Source: JBEKIK01 sp963838495
Lineage (GTDB): Bacteria; Planctomycetota; Planctomycetia; Pirellulales; Thermoguttaceae
Length of the DNA stretch: 64,000 nucleotides
Assembly (NCBI GenBank): GCA_963838495.1
Contig: CAWIRC010000001.1
Span: 1,302,001 to 1,366,000 of the forward strand
Direction of reading: 5' to 3'
The notes below the pieces were generated by a model. It had not been told where the DNA came from, did not search any database, and was given only the letters and a program-made list of their open reading frames with translations. Within the stretch, counting starts at the first letter, position 1, and every line of letters starts with the position of its first letter. The translations under genes and the position numbers were made by a program. Positions 42,369-52,600 of this stretch are shown here, one piece after another.

Positions 42369-43124
42369 ATGTCAAATTTCATAAAACAATTCTCGAAGAG
42401 AGAAGATATTTTGGATTTTGATAAAGAAGACTTGGCAAGTTTACTGTTAGAACATTTTCATTCTATCCAGGCTAAGGATTGGGATAGTTGTAAGAGAATA
42501 ATGCGTACTTCGTTTATTACAAGCATGAATATGGTGCCAGAAGGTTCCAAAAGCTATGAAATATCAAGAGCAATAATTGAAGCATGGTGCTGGTTAATCT
42601 ATGAAGGTTTGATTGTACCGCTCCCCCATGAGTGGAAATCAGATGAATATACCTTTTCTAAACTTGGAAAAACCATTAAAACACGTGGTGATGCAAAAGA
42701 GTATCGGCAGAGAACACAACATCCAAAGAAATTGTTGCATGAATATATTGCAGAAAAGACTTGGTCTCTTTTTTTAAAAGGCAATTACGAGACGGCTGTA
42801 TTTCAAGCTTTTAAAGAACTGGAAGTAGCTGTCCGATCTGCTGGTGGTTTCACAGATGCTGAATACGGAGTTTCTTTGATGCAAGCAGCTTTCCGTCCAT
42901 CATCACATACAACACCAGGACCGTTGACTGATACAACCGAACCAGTATCAGAGCAAGAGTCTTTAATGTTTCTATTTTCAGGCGCTTACGGGAGATTTAG
43001 AAATCCATCTGCACATCGACATGGAGTCCTAAACGATCCAACTGAAGCATTTGAAATGCTTGTTATTGCGAGCCATTTGTTAAGAATAGTTGAGCATCGA
43101 CGAACAATCGCCAATAAAACTTAA
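42369..43124 (+). CDS. TIGR02391 (Ymh-like) HEPN-type protein
   Basis: A 251-residue protein. The C-terminal domain (EKTWSLFLKGNYETAVFQAFKELEVAVRSAGG ... FLFSGAYGRFRNPSAHRHG) is the TIGR02391 pattern and carries a HEPN RNase-like motif R211-N-P-S-A-H216. HEPN proteins are common RNA-cleaving effectors in abortive infection and toxin systems. The gene is clearly more AT-rich than the rest of the window. Duplicated sequence lies on both sides (42217-42340 and 43134-43200), which suggests it arrived as a unit. Confidence 0.8.
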   Translation: MSNFIKQFSKREDILDFDKEDLASLLLEHFHSIQAKDWDSCKRIMRTSFITSMNMVPEGSKSYEISRAIIEAWCWLIYEGLIVPLPHEWKSDEYTFSKLGKTIKTRGDAKEYRQRTQHPKKLLHEYIAEKTWSLFLKGNYETAVFQAFKELEVAVRSAGGFTDAEYGVSLMQAAFRPSSHTTPGPLTDTTEPVSEQESLMFLFSGAYGRFRNPSAHRHGVLNDPTEAFEMLVIASHLLRIVEHRRTIANKT

Positions 43125-43133
43125 CGCTTGGTA

Positions 43134-43200
43134 GGGCAAGTCATCGAATTTGGGCGGCTTGGCCGCGAGAGGTAATTGAAGATTGTTGATTATTTGTTCC
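43134..43200. repeat. Structured element, partial copy 2
   Basis: ttggccgcgagaggtaattg and what follows match copy 1 at 42255-42291 closely, with looser similarity upstream. It lacks the outer gccaccc arm. Confidence 0.5.
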
Positions 43201-43273
43201 ATTATAATTGATATGGGGCTATAATTGATTTATGCGATTGTCGTGGGGCTGTTTTTGAGAACGGGAGATTGCC

Positions 43274-43501
43274 ATGAAATTCACTCGGATCACTCATAAT
43301 CCGGCGGTCATGGGCGGCAAGCCATGTATTCGGGGCTTGCGCGTCACGGTCGGGACCGTGGTGGGGCTGTTGGCCTCGGGCGAATCGCGCGAGCGAATCC
43401 TGGCGGCCTATCCATATCTCGAACCGGCCGACCTTGACGAATGTCTGGCCTATGCGGCATGGCGGCTGGAAGAACGCGAGGAGGATCTGGTATCTCGATG
43501 A
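43274..43501 (+). CDS. DUF433 antitoxin
   Basis: A 75-residue protein, KFTRITHNPAVMGGKPCIRGLRVTVGTVVGLLASGESRERILAAYPYLEPADLDECLAYAAWR, the standard DUF433 pattern with a winged helix. DUF433 proteins are antitoxins to PIN-like DUF5615 partners; here the partner's ATG overlaps this stop codon (ATGA). The pair is the last unit of the 39.5-43.9 kb block. It likely binds its own promoter, though no operator is obvious. Confidence 0.92.
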   Translation: MKFTRITHNPAVMGGKPCIRGLRVTVGTVVGLLASGESRERILAAYPYLEPADLDECLAYAAWRLEEREEDLVSR

Positions 43502-43866
43502 GCCTTCGCATCGTCGTCGATATGAATCTGTCCGTAGAATGGTTACCCCTGTTGGAGCAGGCTGGTTGGACGGCGGTCCATTGGTCCGCAATAGGAGATC
43601 CCCGGGCGGACGATGCTATGATAATGGCCTGGGCATCTGCCCATAAACACGTGGTATTCACGCACGATTTGGACTTTGGCACAGCCTTGGCGCTGACACA
43701 TGCGGGAGAACCGAGCGTGATTCAAGTTCGTGCACAGCGCGTGTTGCCAGAGCACATTGGCCCGGTAGTTCTGGACGCTTTGAAACAGTACGAACTGGAA
43801 TTGTCCGCCGGAGCATTGGTTGTCGTGGAAACGGCAAAAAGCCGTGTGCGGGTTTTACCGCTATAG
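43498..43866 (+). CDS. DUF5615 PIN-like toxin
   Basis: A 122-residue PIN-like nuclease. RIVVDMNLSVEWLPLLEQAGWTAVHWSAIGDPRADDAMIMAWASAHKHVVFTHDLDFG has the D-x-N-L start, the middle Asp pair, and the THDLDFG block that are shared by DUF5615. Its start overlaps the DUF433 stop by four bases. RNA cleavage is the expected activity; the acidic residues are all present. It looks complete. Confidence 0.9.
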   Translation: MSLRIVVDMNLSVEWLPLLEQAGWTAVHWSAIGDPRADDAMIMAWASAHKHVVFTHDLDFGTALALTHAGEPSVIQVRAQRVLPEHIGPVVLDALKQYELELSAGALVVVETAKSRVRVLPL

Positions 43867-43894
43867 GATTCCATCAACCCTTTCCACCTATCCC

Positions 43895-44575
43895 CTATCC
43901 CTTATCCTGCCATTTTTCTTCGGCCGCGCTCTGGCGGCTGTATTGGGGCACTAGGGTCCACAGGTCGTCGCGGCGGCCGGCGGCATATTGGCGGTGAGCA
44001 AGTTGGGCGACCATCGCCGCCCGGGGCCTCCAATATCTCTCATCGAGCATGATTACATGCGCAGGCAATCGCGGGCCGATCTTTGCGAGGACCGGCCCGG
44101 TTACGGCCATGCCGGTGGGCAGTTCCTGCAACCAGCGGTCTATGGAAACGAGCCTCTCTTCGCCCTGGGGTCGGAGCAATCCTTCTGATCCACGGATAAA
44201 CGAGCGAACAACCACGTCGCCGCGCTGGGCATCGATGGCCGCCGTTACGGCGGGCACATCCGCCGGGGCGGACTGGGCAATTGTCTCCAGTGTATTTACA
44301 CCCAAAACTTCGGCCCCCACCGCATAGGCAAAAGTTTTGGCCGTGGCGACTCCGACCCTAAGCCCGGTAAACGAGCCGGGGCCGATCGTCAGTGCCACGA
44401 GTTCGATGTCGGGTGGTTTCCATCCCACGCGTTCAAACAGGGTTGCGATCCCCGGCGGGAGCGACTGGGCGGTGCGTTGTATTGAATTTAAGTCCAATTC
44501 CAGCAACACCTTACCGTCGGCCATTGCCGCCACTGACCCAACCCAATCGGTAGTTTCCAAGGCCAGGATATTCAT
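43895..44575 (-). CDS. tsaB: tRNA threonylcarbamoyladenosine biosynthesis protein TsaB
   Basis: A 226-residue TsaB, scaffold of the TsaB-TsaD-TsaE complex that makes t6A37 in tRNAs. The opening ILALETTDWVGSVAAMADG, LVALTIGPGSFTGLRVGVATAKTFAYA and AAIDAQRGDVVVRSF blocks are all conserved. The family has no catalytic site of its own. Cytoplasmic, and essential in most bacteria. The gene stands alone, with a Family A repeat upstream. Confidence 0.9.
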   Translation of the reverse strand: MNILALETTDWVGSVAAMADGKVLLELDLNSIQRTAQSLPPGIATLFERVGWKPPDIELVALTIGPGSFTGLRVGVATAKTFAYAVGAEVLGVNTLETIAQSAPADVPAVTAAIDAQRGDVVVRSFIRGSEGLLRPQGEERLVSIDRWLQELPTGMAVTGPVLAKIGPRLPAHVIMLDERYWRPRAAMVAQLAHRQYAAGRRDDLWTLVPQYSRQSAAEEKWQDKG

Positions 44576-44579
44576 AGCG

Positions 44580-44637
44580 GGCCCTCACCCCGGCCCTCTC
44601 CGGGCACCATACCGAAGGTAGGTTGGGAGAAGGGATT
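44580..44637. repeat. Family A palindromic repeat upstream of tsaB
   Basis: gccctcaccccggccctctc, then cgggcaccataccgaaggtaggttgggagaaggg, in the opposite orientation to the copies at 1197 and 49437. Confidence 0.7.
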
Positions 44638-44762
44638 TAATGTTAAGTGTCAATTTTAAGTTGACCTCTCGACTTGAGGATGTAATCCTGCAACAATACA
44701 ATTTTAATGACTTGCCAGCGACCCCCCTCTAGCCGATCCGGCCAACGCCGGTGCCTTAAAGC

Positions 44763-45518
44763 GTGAAAAAAGCCCTCATAAGCGATATCCACAGCAACAT
44801 CGAGAGCCTGGAAGCGGTTTTGGCCGACATTCGCGATCAAGGCATTTCGGAAATTTTTTGTCTTGGCGATCTTGTTGGATACGGTCCCAATCCTCGCGAG
44901 GTGATCGATGAGATTATGAAGTGCAAGGTTTGCCTGCTGGGAAACCACGATCAGGGCGCACTGTTCGATCCCGAGGGTTTCAATTCCGGGGCGGAGCGGG
45001 CAATTTTTTGGACCCGCAACCAATTGGAAAACGCCGGCGGCCCGCCCGCCCAACGCCAGCGCCGCTGGGATTTTCTGGGCGAGTTGCCCAGGACTTACCA
45101 GGAACAAGGCGGCAAATTCCTTTTCGTGCACGGGTCCGCCCGCAATCCGCTCAACGAATACGTATTTCCCGAAGACATATACAACAAGCGCAAGTTGGAG
45201 AAGATTTTCGCCCTTATCCCGCAATATGCGTTTCAAGGGCACACGCACGTGCCCGGGGTGTTTACGGAAAATTTCAACTTTTTCAGCCCCGAGGAAATAA
45301 ACAATGAATACCGGCTGACAAGAGAAAAAATAATGATCAACGTGGGATCGGTGGGCCAGCCTCGCGACGGCAATCCCCGGGCGTGCTACGCCGTGTTGGA
45401 GGATGAGATCGTGCGTTTCCGCAGGGTGGAATATCCCTTTGAAAAAACCATTGCCAAAATCTACGAGATCCCCGATCTGGACAATTTTCTCGGCGACAGG
45501 CTGCGCGACGGGCGTTAA
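44763..45518 (+). CDS. Calcineurin-like metallophosphoesterase
   Basis: A 251-residue enzyme with all metal-binding blocks: ALISDIHSNIESL (D-x-H), CLGDLVGYGPNP (GD), CLLGNHDQGAL (GNHD) and AFQGHTHVPGVF (GHTH), then INVGSVGQPRDGNPRACYAVLE. The start is a GTG at 44763 with no strong ribosome site. The family (YfcE/MJ0936-like) hydrolyses phosphodiesters; the physiological substrate is unknown. It is directly followed by yidC, 11 bases on. Confidence 0.88.
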   Translation: MKKALISDIHSNIESLEAVLADIRDQGISEIFCLGDLVGYGPNPREVIDEIMKCKVCLLGNHDQGALFDPEGFNSGAERAIFWTRNQLENAGGPPAQRQRRWDFLGELPRTYQEQGGKFLFVHGSARNPLNEYVFPEDIYNKRKLEKIFALIPQYAFQGHTHVPGVFTENFNFFSPEEINNEYRLTREKIMINVGSVGQPRDGNPRACYAVLEDEIVRFRRVEYPFEKTIAKIYEIPDLDNFLGDRLRDGR

Positions 45519-45529
45519 AAGGATTCATC

Positions 45530-47853
45530 ATGGAACGACGTTTTGTCCTTTTTTTGCTCCTGGCGTTCCTCATATTCACCGGCTATATTTCGCTTATCCA
45601 GACGTTATATCCGCCCAAAAAGCCACAAGCCAAGGGCGAAGTAGCGGCCAAGAATGAAGCCGAAAAGGCCGAGAAACCCAAGGAAGCGGAGAAGGAAAAA
45701 GAAGCGGGCCAAAAAGAGGAGCAAGGCAAAGTCGCACAACCCGAGGCCGAGAAAACAGCGGCCGCCGAGGAAAAAAAGCCCCAGCAGAAAAAAACCGAGG
45801 AAGAGGAAAAAACTCCTGAAGAAGCCCCTGAAGAAGCGGGGCCCCCGGAACAATGGATCAGCCTGGGCTCGGCCGATCCAAAGGATCCGTATCGCATGCA
45901 GGTCACGCTTACCAACCGCGGCGCGGCCTTGGCGCGGATCGAACTCAGCAGTTCCCGCTACCGCGAAACCGACGACCGCAGCGGGTATTTGGGCAACCTG
46001 GTTATGGACAAGAACCTTCCAGGGCCGGGCCAACCAGTGCAAGTCGTAGGCGCAGGCACGCCGGCCGACAAAGCGGGTATCAAGATCGGCGACATCATTC
46101 TGGAAATCAACGGCAAGCCGGTCACTTCTTTCTCCTCCCTGGAAAACGAGAACAGCCTTGCCGAAAAGCTCGCCCTCGGGCAATCCGCGGAAGAAAAGAA
46201 AAACATCCTGGAACATACGCGCCCGGGCAGATTATTAAAATAAAGCTCCTTCGCGACGGCAAAGAGATGACTGTTTCGGCCGAACTTACGCGCCGCCCGC
46301 TGGAGGTGGTATCGCCCGAGAACGACGATCCGCTATCTTTCATGCTGACCATGCAGCAGATCGACGACAAGAAAATTCCCGACGATGAAAAAGACAAAGC
46401 AGTCGAATTGGGCCGCGAGCTGAAGGGGGTAAATCTTCGCTCGGCGACGTGGGAAATAGTCGAATCAGATCAGACGCACGTGGTTTTTTCCAAGAAACTA
46501 CCCAAGTATGATTTGGAAATTTTCAAAACCTACAGCCTGGTCAAAGTGCCCGCGGATTCGATGTCCAATCAAGATTTCAAGGCCTATAACCTGGAATTCT
46601 CGATCAAGATCGCAAACCTCGGCGAAACGGCCAGAAAAGTGGCCTATCGCCTGGACGGCCCCAACGGTTTGCCCACCGAAGGCTGGTGGTATGCCTATAA
46701 AGTCAGCCGCGAATGGTTTAAGGCAGTCGGCGTGCGCGACGTTGTCGTCTCGGTATATCAAAGAGAGCCGACAATGGTCGGTTGTTACAAGATCGCCAGC
46801 GACAAGTTGGACGCTCCCTGGCAAGAGGTGCCGATTACGTTTATCGGCGTAGACGCGCAATATTTCTCCGCGGTAATGATGCCGCAAATGGAGAAACCCA
46901 ACGATATTTGGTTCGCCGCATCGCAGCCCTTGCGCGTGGGAAAAGTGCCCGATGAAAAGCACATCAACCTGACAAACACCTCATTCCGCGTAATCAGCCT
47001 TTTGAAGGAATTAAAACCCGGCGAGGAGATTTCGCATAAATTCGAGATTTTCGCCGGGCCAAAACGCCCGGCGATTTTGGAGCAATACGGATTGAACAAT
47101 TTGATTTATTACGGCTGGCCGATCTTCGCCGGTCCGGCCGAGGTGATGTCGTGGCTTTTACACGGGTTTTATTTCGTGGTGCGGAACTACGGGCTGGCGA
47201 TTATTCTGCTGACGGTGCTGGTCCGCGGTTGCATGTATCCCTTGAGCATAAAAACCGCCCGCAGCCAGCAAAAAATGCAGGAATTGCAGCCGGAAATCAA
47301 GCGCATCGCGGAAAAGTATAAAAACGACATGGAAGCCCGCAGCAAGGCGCAACAGGAGTTGTTCCGCAAGCACAATTACAATCCATTCGGCGGATGCCTG
47401 GTGCTTTTGATACAATTGCCGATATTCATCGGCCTTTATAAATCGCTGATGTTCGACGTGGAGCTGCGCGACGAGCCGCTCATCAGCTCGGCGGTGCGCT
47501 GGTGCTCGAATTTGGCCGCGCCCGACATGCTTTTCAATTGGACGTCGATCCTGCCGCAGTACGTCACAACCACCGGTTCGGGCTTTTTTTTCTTTGGCCC
47601 GTATTTCAATCTTCTGCCCGTGGTAACGCTTATCTTATTTATCTGGCAGCAAAAAATAATGATGCCGCCGGCCGCCGACGAACAGGCCGCCACTCAGCAG
47701 AAAGTCATGAAATACATGATGGTTTTCATCGGCATAATGTTTTTCAAAGTGGCCAGCGGATTGTGCATCTACATCATCGCCACGACCATATGGGGCGTGT
47801 GCGAGCGGCAGTTTTTGCCCAGGACCGCGCCGCGCAAGTATCGTCGCCGGTAG
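45530..47853 (+). CDS. yidC: Membrane protein insertase YidC with an inserted PDZ domain, frameshifted near 46223
   Basis: YidC inserts proteins into the inner membrane. One membrane helix (FVLFLLLAFLIFTGYISLI) is followed by a long charged linker of Glu/Lys/Ala, then the periplasmic domain, which contains a PDZ insert (VVGAGTPADKAGIKIGDIILEINGKPVTSF). The first frame ends at 46243, and the second takes over at GQIIKIKLLRDGKEMTVSAEL. Restoring one G in cccggg joins them. The C-terminal five-helix insertase is complete, with YGLAIILLTVLVRGCMYPLSIKTARSQQKMQELQPEI, the hydrophilic-groove Arg, and GVCERQFLP at the end. About 774 residues in total, longer than the usual 550-600 because of the linker and PDZ insert. 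Confidence 0.88.
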
Positions 47854-47896
47854 GCAAAATGCGGAAAAAAATAAAAAATTGAAAATTACTCGCTGC

Positions 47897-47962
47897 TAGC
47901 CGGCGGTCAACGACCGCCGGTATAGACACGTGATCCTCGCCGGCGGCTGTTAGCCGCCGGCT
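47897..47962. repeat. Two GC-rich palindromes (ccggcggtc..gaccgccgg; gccggcggct..agccgccggc)
   Basis: agccggcggtcaacgaccgc(cggt) and gccggcggctgttagccgcc(ggc) lie between yidC and mnmE. The second could act as a terminator but has no T run. Confidence 0.65.
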
Positions 47963-48017
47963 ATTTACATGAAATCAGCTTTTGATTTCCCATAGTAGAT
48001 TAAATTCTTGAATTCTC

Positions 48018-49430
48018 ATGTATCCCCTTGACGACACGATTGCCGCCGTTGCCTCGGCGCCTGGCGGCGCGGCCAGGGGTATCGTGCGCCTGAGCGGCCC
48101 GGATGTTCCGCATTGCCTTGGGGCGATATTCAGGACTAGCGACGGGCTGGAACTGCATGAGCCTAGGCATCCCCAGGCGGTCGGCGGTTTGCTGGAATTG
48201 ACTGGCATAAGCGCGCCCGTGCCCTGCGACGTGTTTTTTTGGCCGCAAGGACGCAGCTACACCGGCCAAATCGTGGCGGAGTTTCACACCATAGGCTCCC
48301 CGCCCATTTTAGACGCCTTATTAAGGTCGCTATGCGCGGCTGGGGCAAGATTGGCCGAACGCGGCGAGTTCACGCTCAGGGCCTTCTTGAGCGGGCGGAT
48401 CGATCTTACACAGGCCGAGGCCGTGCTGGGCGTGATCGAAGCCGCCGATCACCGCGAGTTGCAGGTCGCGACCGCTCAACTGGCCGGCGGCCTGGCGGGC
48501 CCACTGGACCATCTGCGCGATCTGCTTTTGGAACTTCTGGCCCACCTGGAAGCCGGACTGGATTTCGCCGATGAAGATCTGCCCTTCATCACGATCGAGC
48601 AATTGCAGAGCCGGCTCGATGAAGCGGCGGAAATCTTGGCACAATTGACGGCGCAAATCGAGTCGCGCGGAACAGCGCAAACAGCGGTCCGGGCCGCGCT
48701 TTTTGGCCAGCCCAACACCGGCAAAAGCAGCCTCTTCAACGCCCTGGCGCACAAAGAGCAGGCCCTGGTTTCGGACACGCCGGGCACCACCCGCGACTGG
48801 CTTGTCGCCGAGTTGGATTTAGACGGCCGAAAGTGCCAGCTTATCGACACCGCCGGATTTCGCCGGGAAACGGCGCGGGAAAGCGGAAATATTTCTGCGC
48901 CGGATCGGGCGGCGCAAGCGGCCGCCGCCGATCAAATCGCCCGCGCCCACGTGCGGTTGCTCTGCCTGGACGCCACGCGCCCCTTGGACGCCTGGGAACA
49001 AGCCGAGCTTGCCAGGAAGGATGATTTGCAAAGAATTATCGTTTGCACAAAGTCGGACGCGGTCGGGCAGGGCGACATTCCGGCCGATTTACTTAGGCAA
49101 CTCGCCGGCAAACATCCGATGATCGTCACCAGCAGCGTTACAGGCCAGGGGCTTGAACCGTTGCGGTCGGAACTGCGGCGGATGGCACTGGCCGCGGAAA
49201 CTGCCTGCGGCGAAGTCGTAGCCGGCACCGCCGCACGTTGCCGCGAGTCGATCCAACGCGCCGGCGAAAGTCTGCGAAACGCCTGCGATTTGGCTCAAGC
49301 AAAAAGCGGCGAGGAATTCATCGCCGCCGAAATCCGCATGGCCTTGGACGAATTGGGCAAGATCATTGGAGCGGTTTACACGGACGACGTGCTGGATCGA
49401 ATTTTTTCCCGCTTTTGCGTGGGGAAATAA
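48018..49430 (+). CDS. mnmE: tRNA uridine-5-carboxymethylaminomethyl modification GTPase MnmE
   Basis: A 470-residue GTPase that, with MnmG, modifies the wobble U34 of certain tRNAs. The N-terminal folate-binding domain (DTIAAVASAPGGAARGIVRLSG) is followed by a helical region and then the G domain: GQPNTGKSSLFNAL (G1), SDTPGTTRDW (G2), DTAGF (G3), CTKSD (G4) and SSVTGQG (G5). The end is RFCVGK; the Cys of the C-terminal FC[IV]GK is required for the modification. The domain order and length match the family (about 450). It follows yidC, as often seen in bacteria (yidC-mnmE). Confidence 0.93.
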   Translation: MYPLDDTIAAVASAPGGAARGIVRLSGPDVPHCLGAIFRTSDGLELHEPRHPQAVGGLLELTGISAPVPCDVFFWPQGRSYTGQIVAEFHTIGSPPILDALLRSLCAAGARLAERGEFTLRAFLSGRIDLTQAEAVLGVIEAADHRELQVATAQLAGGLAGPLDHLRDLLLELLAHLEAGLDFADEDLPFITIEQLQSRLDEAAEILAQLTAQIESRGTAQTAVRAALFGQPNTGKSSLFNALAHKEQALVSDTPGTTRDWLVAELDLDGRKCQLIDTAGFRRETARESGNISAPDRAAQAAAADQIARAHVRLLCLDATRPLDAWEQAELARKDDLQRIIVCTKSDAVGQGDIPADLLRQLAGKHPMIVTSSVTGQGLEPLRSELRRMALAAETACGEVVAGTAARCRESIQRAGESLRNACDLAQAKSGEEFIAAEIRMALDELGKIIGAVYTDDVLDRIFSRFCVGK

Positions 49431-49436
49431 ATCTCC

Positions 49437-49510
49437 TCCCCTCTCCCGACCAACCGACCATGCTCCGCATGGTGCCCGTCGGTGCCCGGAGAGGGGCAGA
49501 GGGTGAGGGC
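49437..49510. repeat. Family A palindromic repeat after mnmE
   Basis: ctctcccgaccaaccgaccatgctccgcatggtgcccgtcggtgcccggagaggg in shortened form, nearly identical to the copy at 1197-1260. Confidence 0.8.
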
Positions 49511-49539
49511 ATAGACAGATTCTTACAATTTGTTGGTCC

Positions 49540-49602
49540 TCGTTCCCACGCGGAGCGTGGGAACCAGAAAATCAGGAACGGCACACAGAGTGTGCCTGCT
49601 AC
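49540..49602. repeat. Palindrome gttcccacgc-gcgtgggaac and half of Family D
   Basis: gttcccacgcggagcgtggg is a compact hairpin; it is followed by acggcacacagagtgtgcct(gctac), which matches one arm of the Family D repeat at 15483. Confidence 0.7.
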
Positions 49603-49614
49603 GTTATCTATTTG

Positions 49615-52600
49615 TTATTTAGCATCGCCGTTGGAAAGGCGCTCGAAGTATCGGCGGTTGAGTTCTTCCCAGCCGCGGGGCGAGGGATCTTGCATGCCGC
49701 TTAAAATTTCTTTTTGCACCTCGGCGGGCAAGTTGGCGGTGGAATCTTTGCGCACCTGGAACTCGCCTTTGAGATATTGCTTCACGCCGCCTAGCCCGTC
49801 CACAAGCACGCTCCGCTGCCGCAGGGCGTTTTGATACCGGCCGGATTTCAAGTCCAACTCCACCTGGGTCATGACTTTGATCATTTTATCCAGATCGGTA
49901 TGGTTATAGTTGGCCACTTGGAACTGCAAGTCCACGCCCTCGGCCTTGTTTTTGAGCGCGGCTTGTTTGCCGGCCAGGCGCTCGAGATCGCGCTTGCCGG
50001 GCGAGCGGGGAGCGGGCCCTTCCAGCCCCTCGCCGCCTTTGCCGCTTTCCTTGCCGCCGCCGGTGGCCCCGCCCGCCGACTGCTTGCCGTGATCCTTGAT
50101 CTGGCCTTTCATATAAGGGTCGGGCGTAAGGCGGCTGGGCGTGTTGCGGCCGCCCTTGCCCACCGCCTCGTCGCCGACGAATTCTCCGCTGGCTTTGCCT
50201 TGCCGCCCTTCGCCCGACCGGCCGCCGATTTCGCTGGAATTGGGCAACCGATTGCCGGTCACGCCCTTTGCGCTCATGTTCGAGATGGGGCCGTCGAGGG
50301 CGTCCCAGCCGGCGCCCTTGTCCAGCGAATCGGCCGCGCTCGAGGATACGTCTTCCATCTCGTCGAACAAATCGCTCTCCTGCTCCATCAGGTTGCCGAT
50401 CATGTCTTCCAATTCGCCGGGCAATTCGGCCATGGGGGCTTCCTTGTCCTTGTCCGTGAGCGATTCCTCCTGGCTCCATTTCTCGCGGTCCGGGCTATCG
50501 GGCAGCCATTTTTCAATGTTCGTTTTCAGTTCCTCGGCCATTTCGTAGCCCAGTTGCTCAAAGGGCACGGCATAGTCAGTAGTTTTTTTCAAAAGCGCGT
50601 CCTCGGCCATTTTCAATTCGACTTGAATCTTCACCGACTCCTTGAGCATCGAGGAATTGGCAAAATCCTGTTCCGGCAGCTTGCTCAAGTCGGAATGCAG
50701 GTCTTTCATGAACTTGGCCCAATCGTCCTCCGCAGCGGCCAGGGCCTTCAGGGCCTCCTCCTGTTCTTTTGTAAAATCCTCGACCGGGATTTTTGCCAGG
50801 TTTTCCGAGGCCTCGATCACCTTTTTCTGCTGCTTTAGGAATTCATCCAGCTTGTTGCGCAGTTCTTCGAGTTTGGCCTTGGCGTCGTCGGGCAGGTCGG
50901 CGCCGGGGCGTTTTTTCATTTCGGCAAGGGCCTTTTCCTCAGCATGTCGCGATACATCAAGAAGTTTTCGCAGCACTTCGATAATCCGGTCCTGCACGGC
51001 GATGAGTTTGGTGGCCGGCTGGTTGAATTCCTCGGCCGATTTCAGCTTCACCAGTTCGTCGCATTGCGCGGCGGCCGTAAGCATGTCGCCGAAAGCCAGG
51101 CCGTTCAGGACCCGCTTGATGATTTGCCGTTCCTCTCCATCGGATTGGCCGACGGAATTGACAATTTCCACAGATGATTTTTGTATCTCGATTTGCTGCC
51201 TGCGCACGTCGCCGGCAATATCGGTCAAACTGGATTCAGCCCTCACCCCAGCCCTCTCCCGGAGGGAGAGGGAACTTGTATTAGTTTTCTCCCGGAGGGA
51301 GAGGGGACTTGACGGTTCGCTTGATTTGTTCGTCTTGAGCATTGTTGCGGCCGCGGCGCGGGCGGAGACCTGTTTTTCCAGAATCTTCATTATTTCGCCG
51401 CGCAGGCTCTCGATTTGCTCCAGTGCGGCTGAATTTTTCGCCAATTCGTCAATAATTTTTATTACGTGCCAGGGCGTGGCCGACTCTTGCGGCTTCAGGT
51501 CCAATCCCCAATTGTCGATTACCCGCTTGTCACAAGCCAATGCGCGGATGAGGACTGTTTGCCCGGGATGGATTTGATCGGGCTTTAATTCCAGGTTGAA
51601 TTGCCGCGTCAAGGTGGCGCTGTTTTCAATGTCGGTCCATTGTTTGACGATAATGGGGGTTTTCGCATCATCTTGATCTTGAATTTTCATTTCCAAGCGG
51701 AGCTGAGCAAGGCCGAAATCGTCGCTAGCCCGGATCACAACCGGTACGCTCGCGCCGGGGGCCGAATTGCTCTCGGTCGGCGGCTTTAAAAGCTCCACGC
51801 TCGGCGGCTTGTCAGGGATCACCGCGATGCGATTGATCCGCGGGTCCGGATCGCCGTGCCCGGCGTCGTTGATAAGATGAATCGTAAAACTGGCGTTGTT
51901 CATAAGCGGCGTTTCTACCGCCAAGATTCCGCCGTTTTCCTCCACTCGCCCCAGGAGCTGCTTGCCTTCCAGCACGATGTGGCCTTTTGCAATCGGCGTG
52001 GAAGATCTGATCCGCAATTTGGCCACCGAATACTGCGGGGCTTCCAGGTCGGCGGACTTTTGCTTATACGTGTCATCCTTGCGTTTCAGATAGGCGGGAT
52101 AATGGTATGTAACGCTCACCTCGGCCACCGTCGGCTTTTCGCGGACTTTGATTGTATATGCGGGCGACTGCGAATCGCCGATCTCCACGCGATATTTCAC
52201 GTTTTTCAGCACCGCGGGCAGCGTGTACTTGTAACGCCGGTGTTTTTCCTCGCCCACCAGCGGCTGGGACGACTCTTCTTCGCCCTCGGGTTTGATGTAA
52301 ATGACGGCGTCGTAAACGGCGGCCTGCGGATTTTCGATGTCGGCGGTGATTTCCTGGCTGGTGCCGACGAGGATTTCGGCGTTTTTCGGCGTCACCTCGA
52401 TCGCGCCCACTTTGCCCACCGCAGGCACAAACTCCCAGGGCGAGAGCAACCGGCCGGCGGCCGATCCGAAATTGGGAATGTTGCTCTGGCAAATTATGGC
52501 CGCGGCAATGAAAACACATAGCAAAACCAGGGCCTCGGCCAGGTCGCGCGGGGTTTGCATGCAGTGCCGCAAACGCACCCAGCGCGACTGCCGGGCGGCA

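Noticed and set aside
42168..43273. An integron cassette with attC sites around the HEPN gene
   Set aside because: A possible RYYYAAC occurs near the gene end, but no matching GTTRRRY core closes either duplicate.
49831..50838. A 335-codon plus-strand frame opposite the DUF4175-like gene
   Set aside because: Antisense of the coiled-coil region; leucine/phenylalanine-rich shadow without domains.
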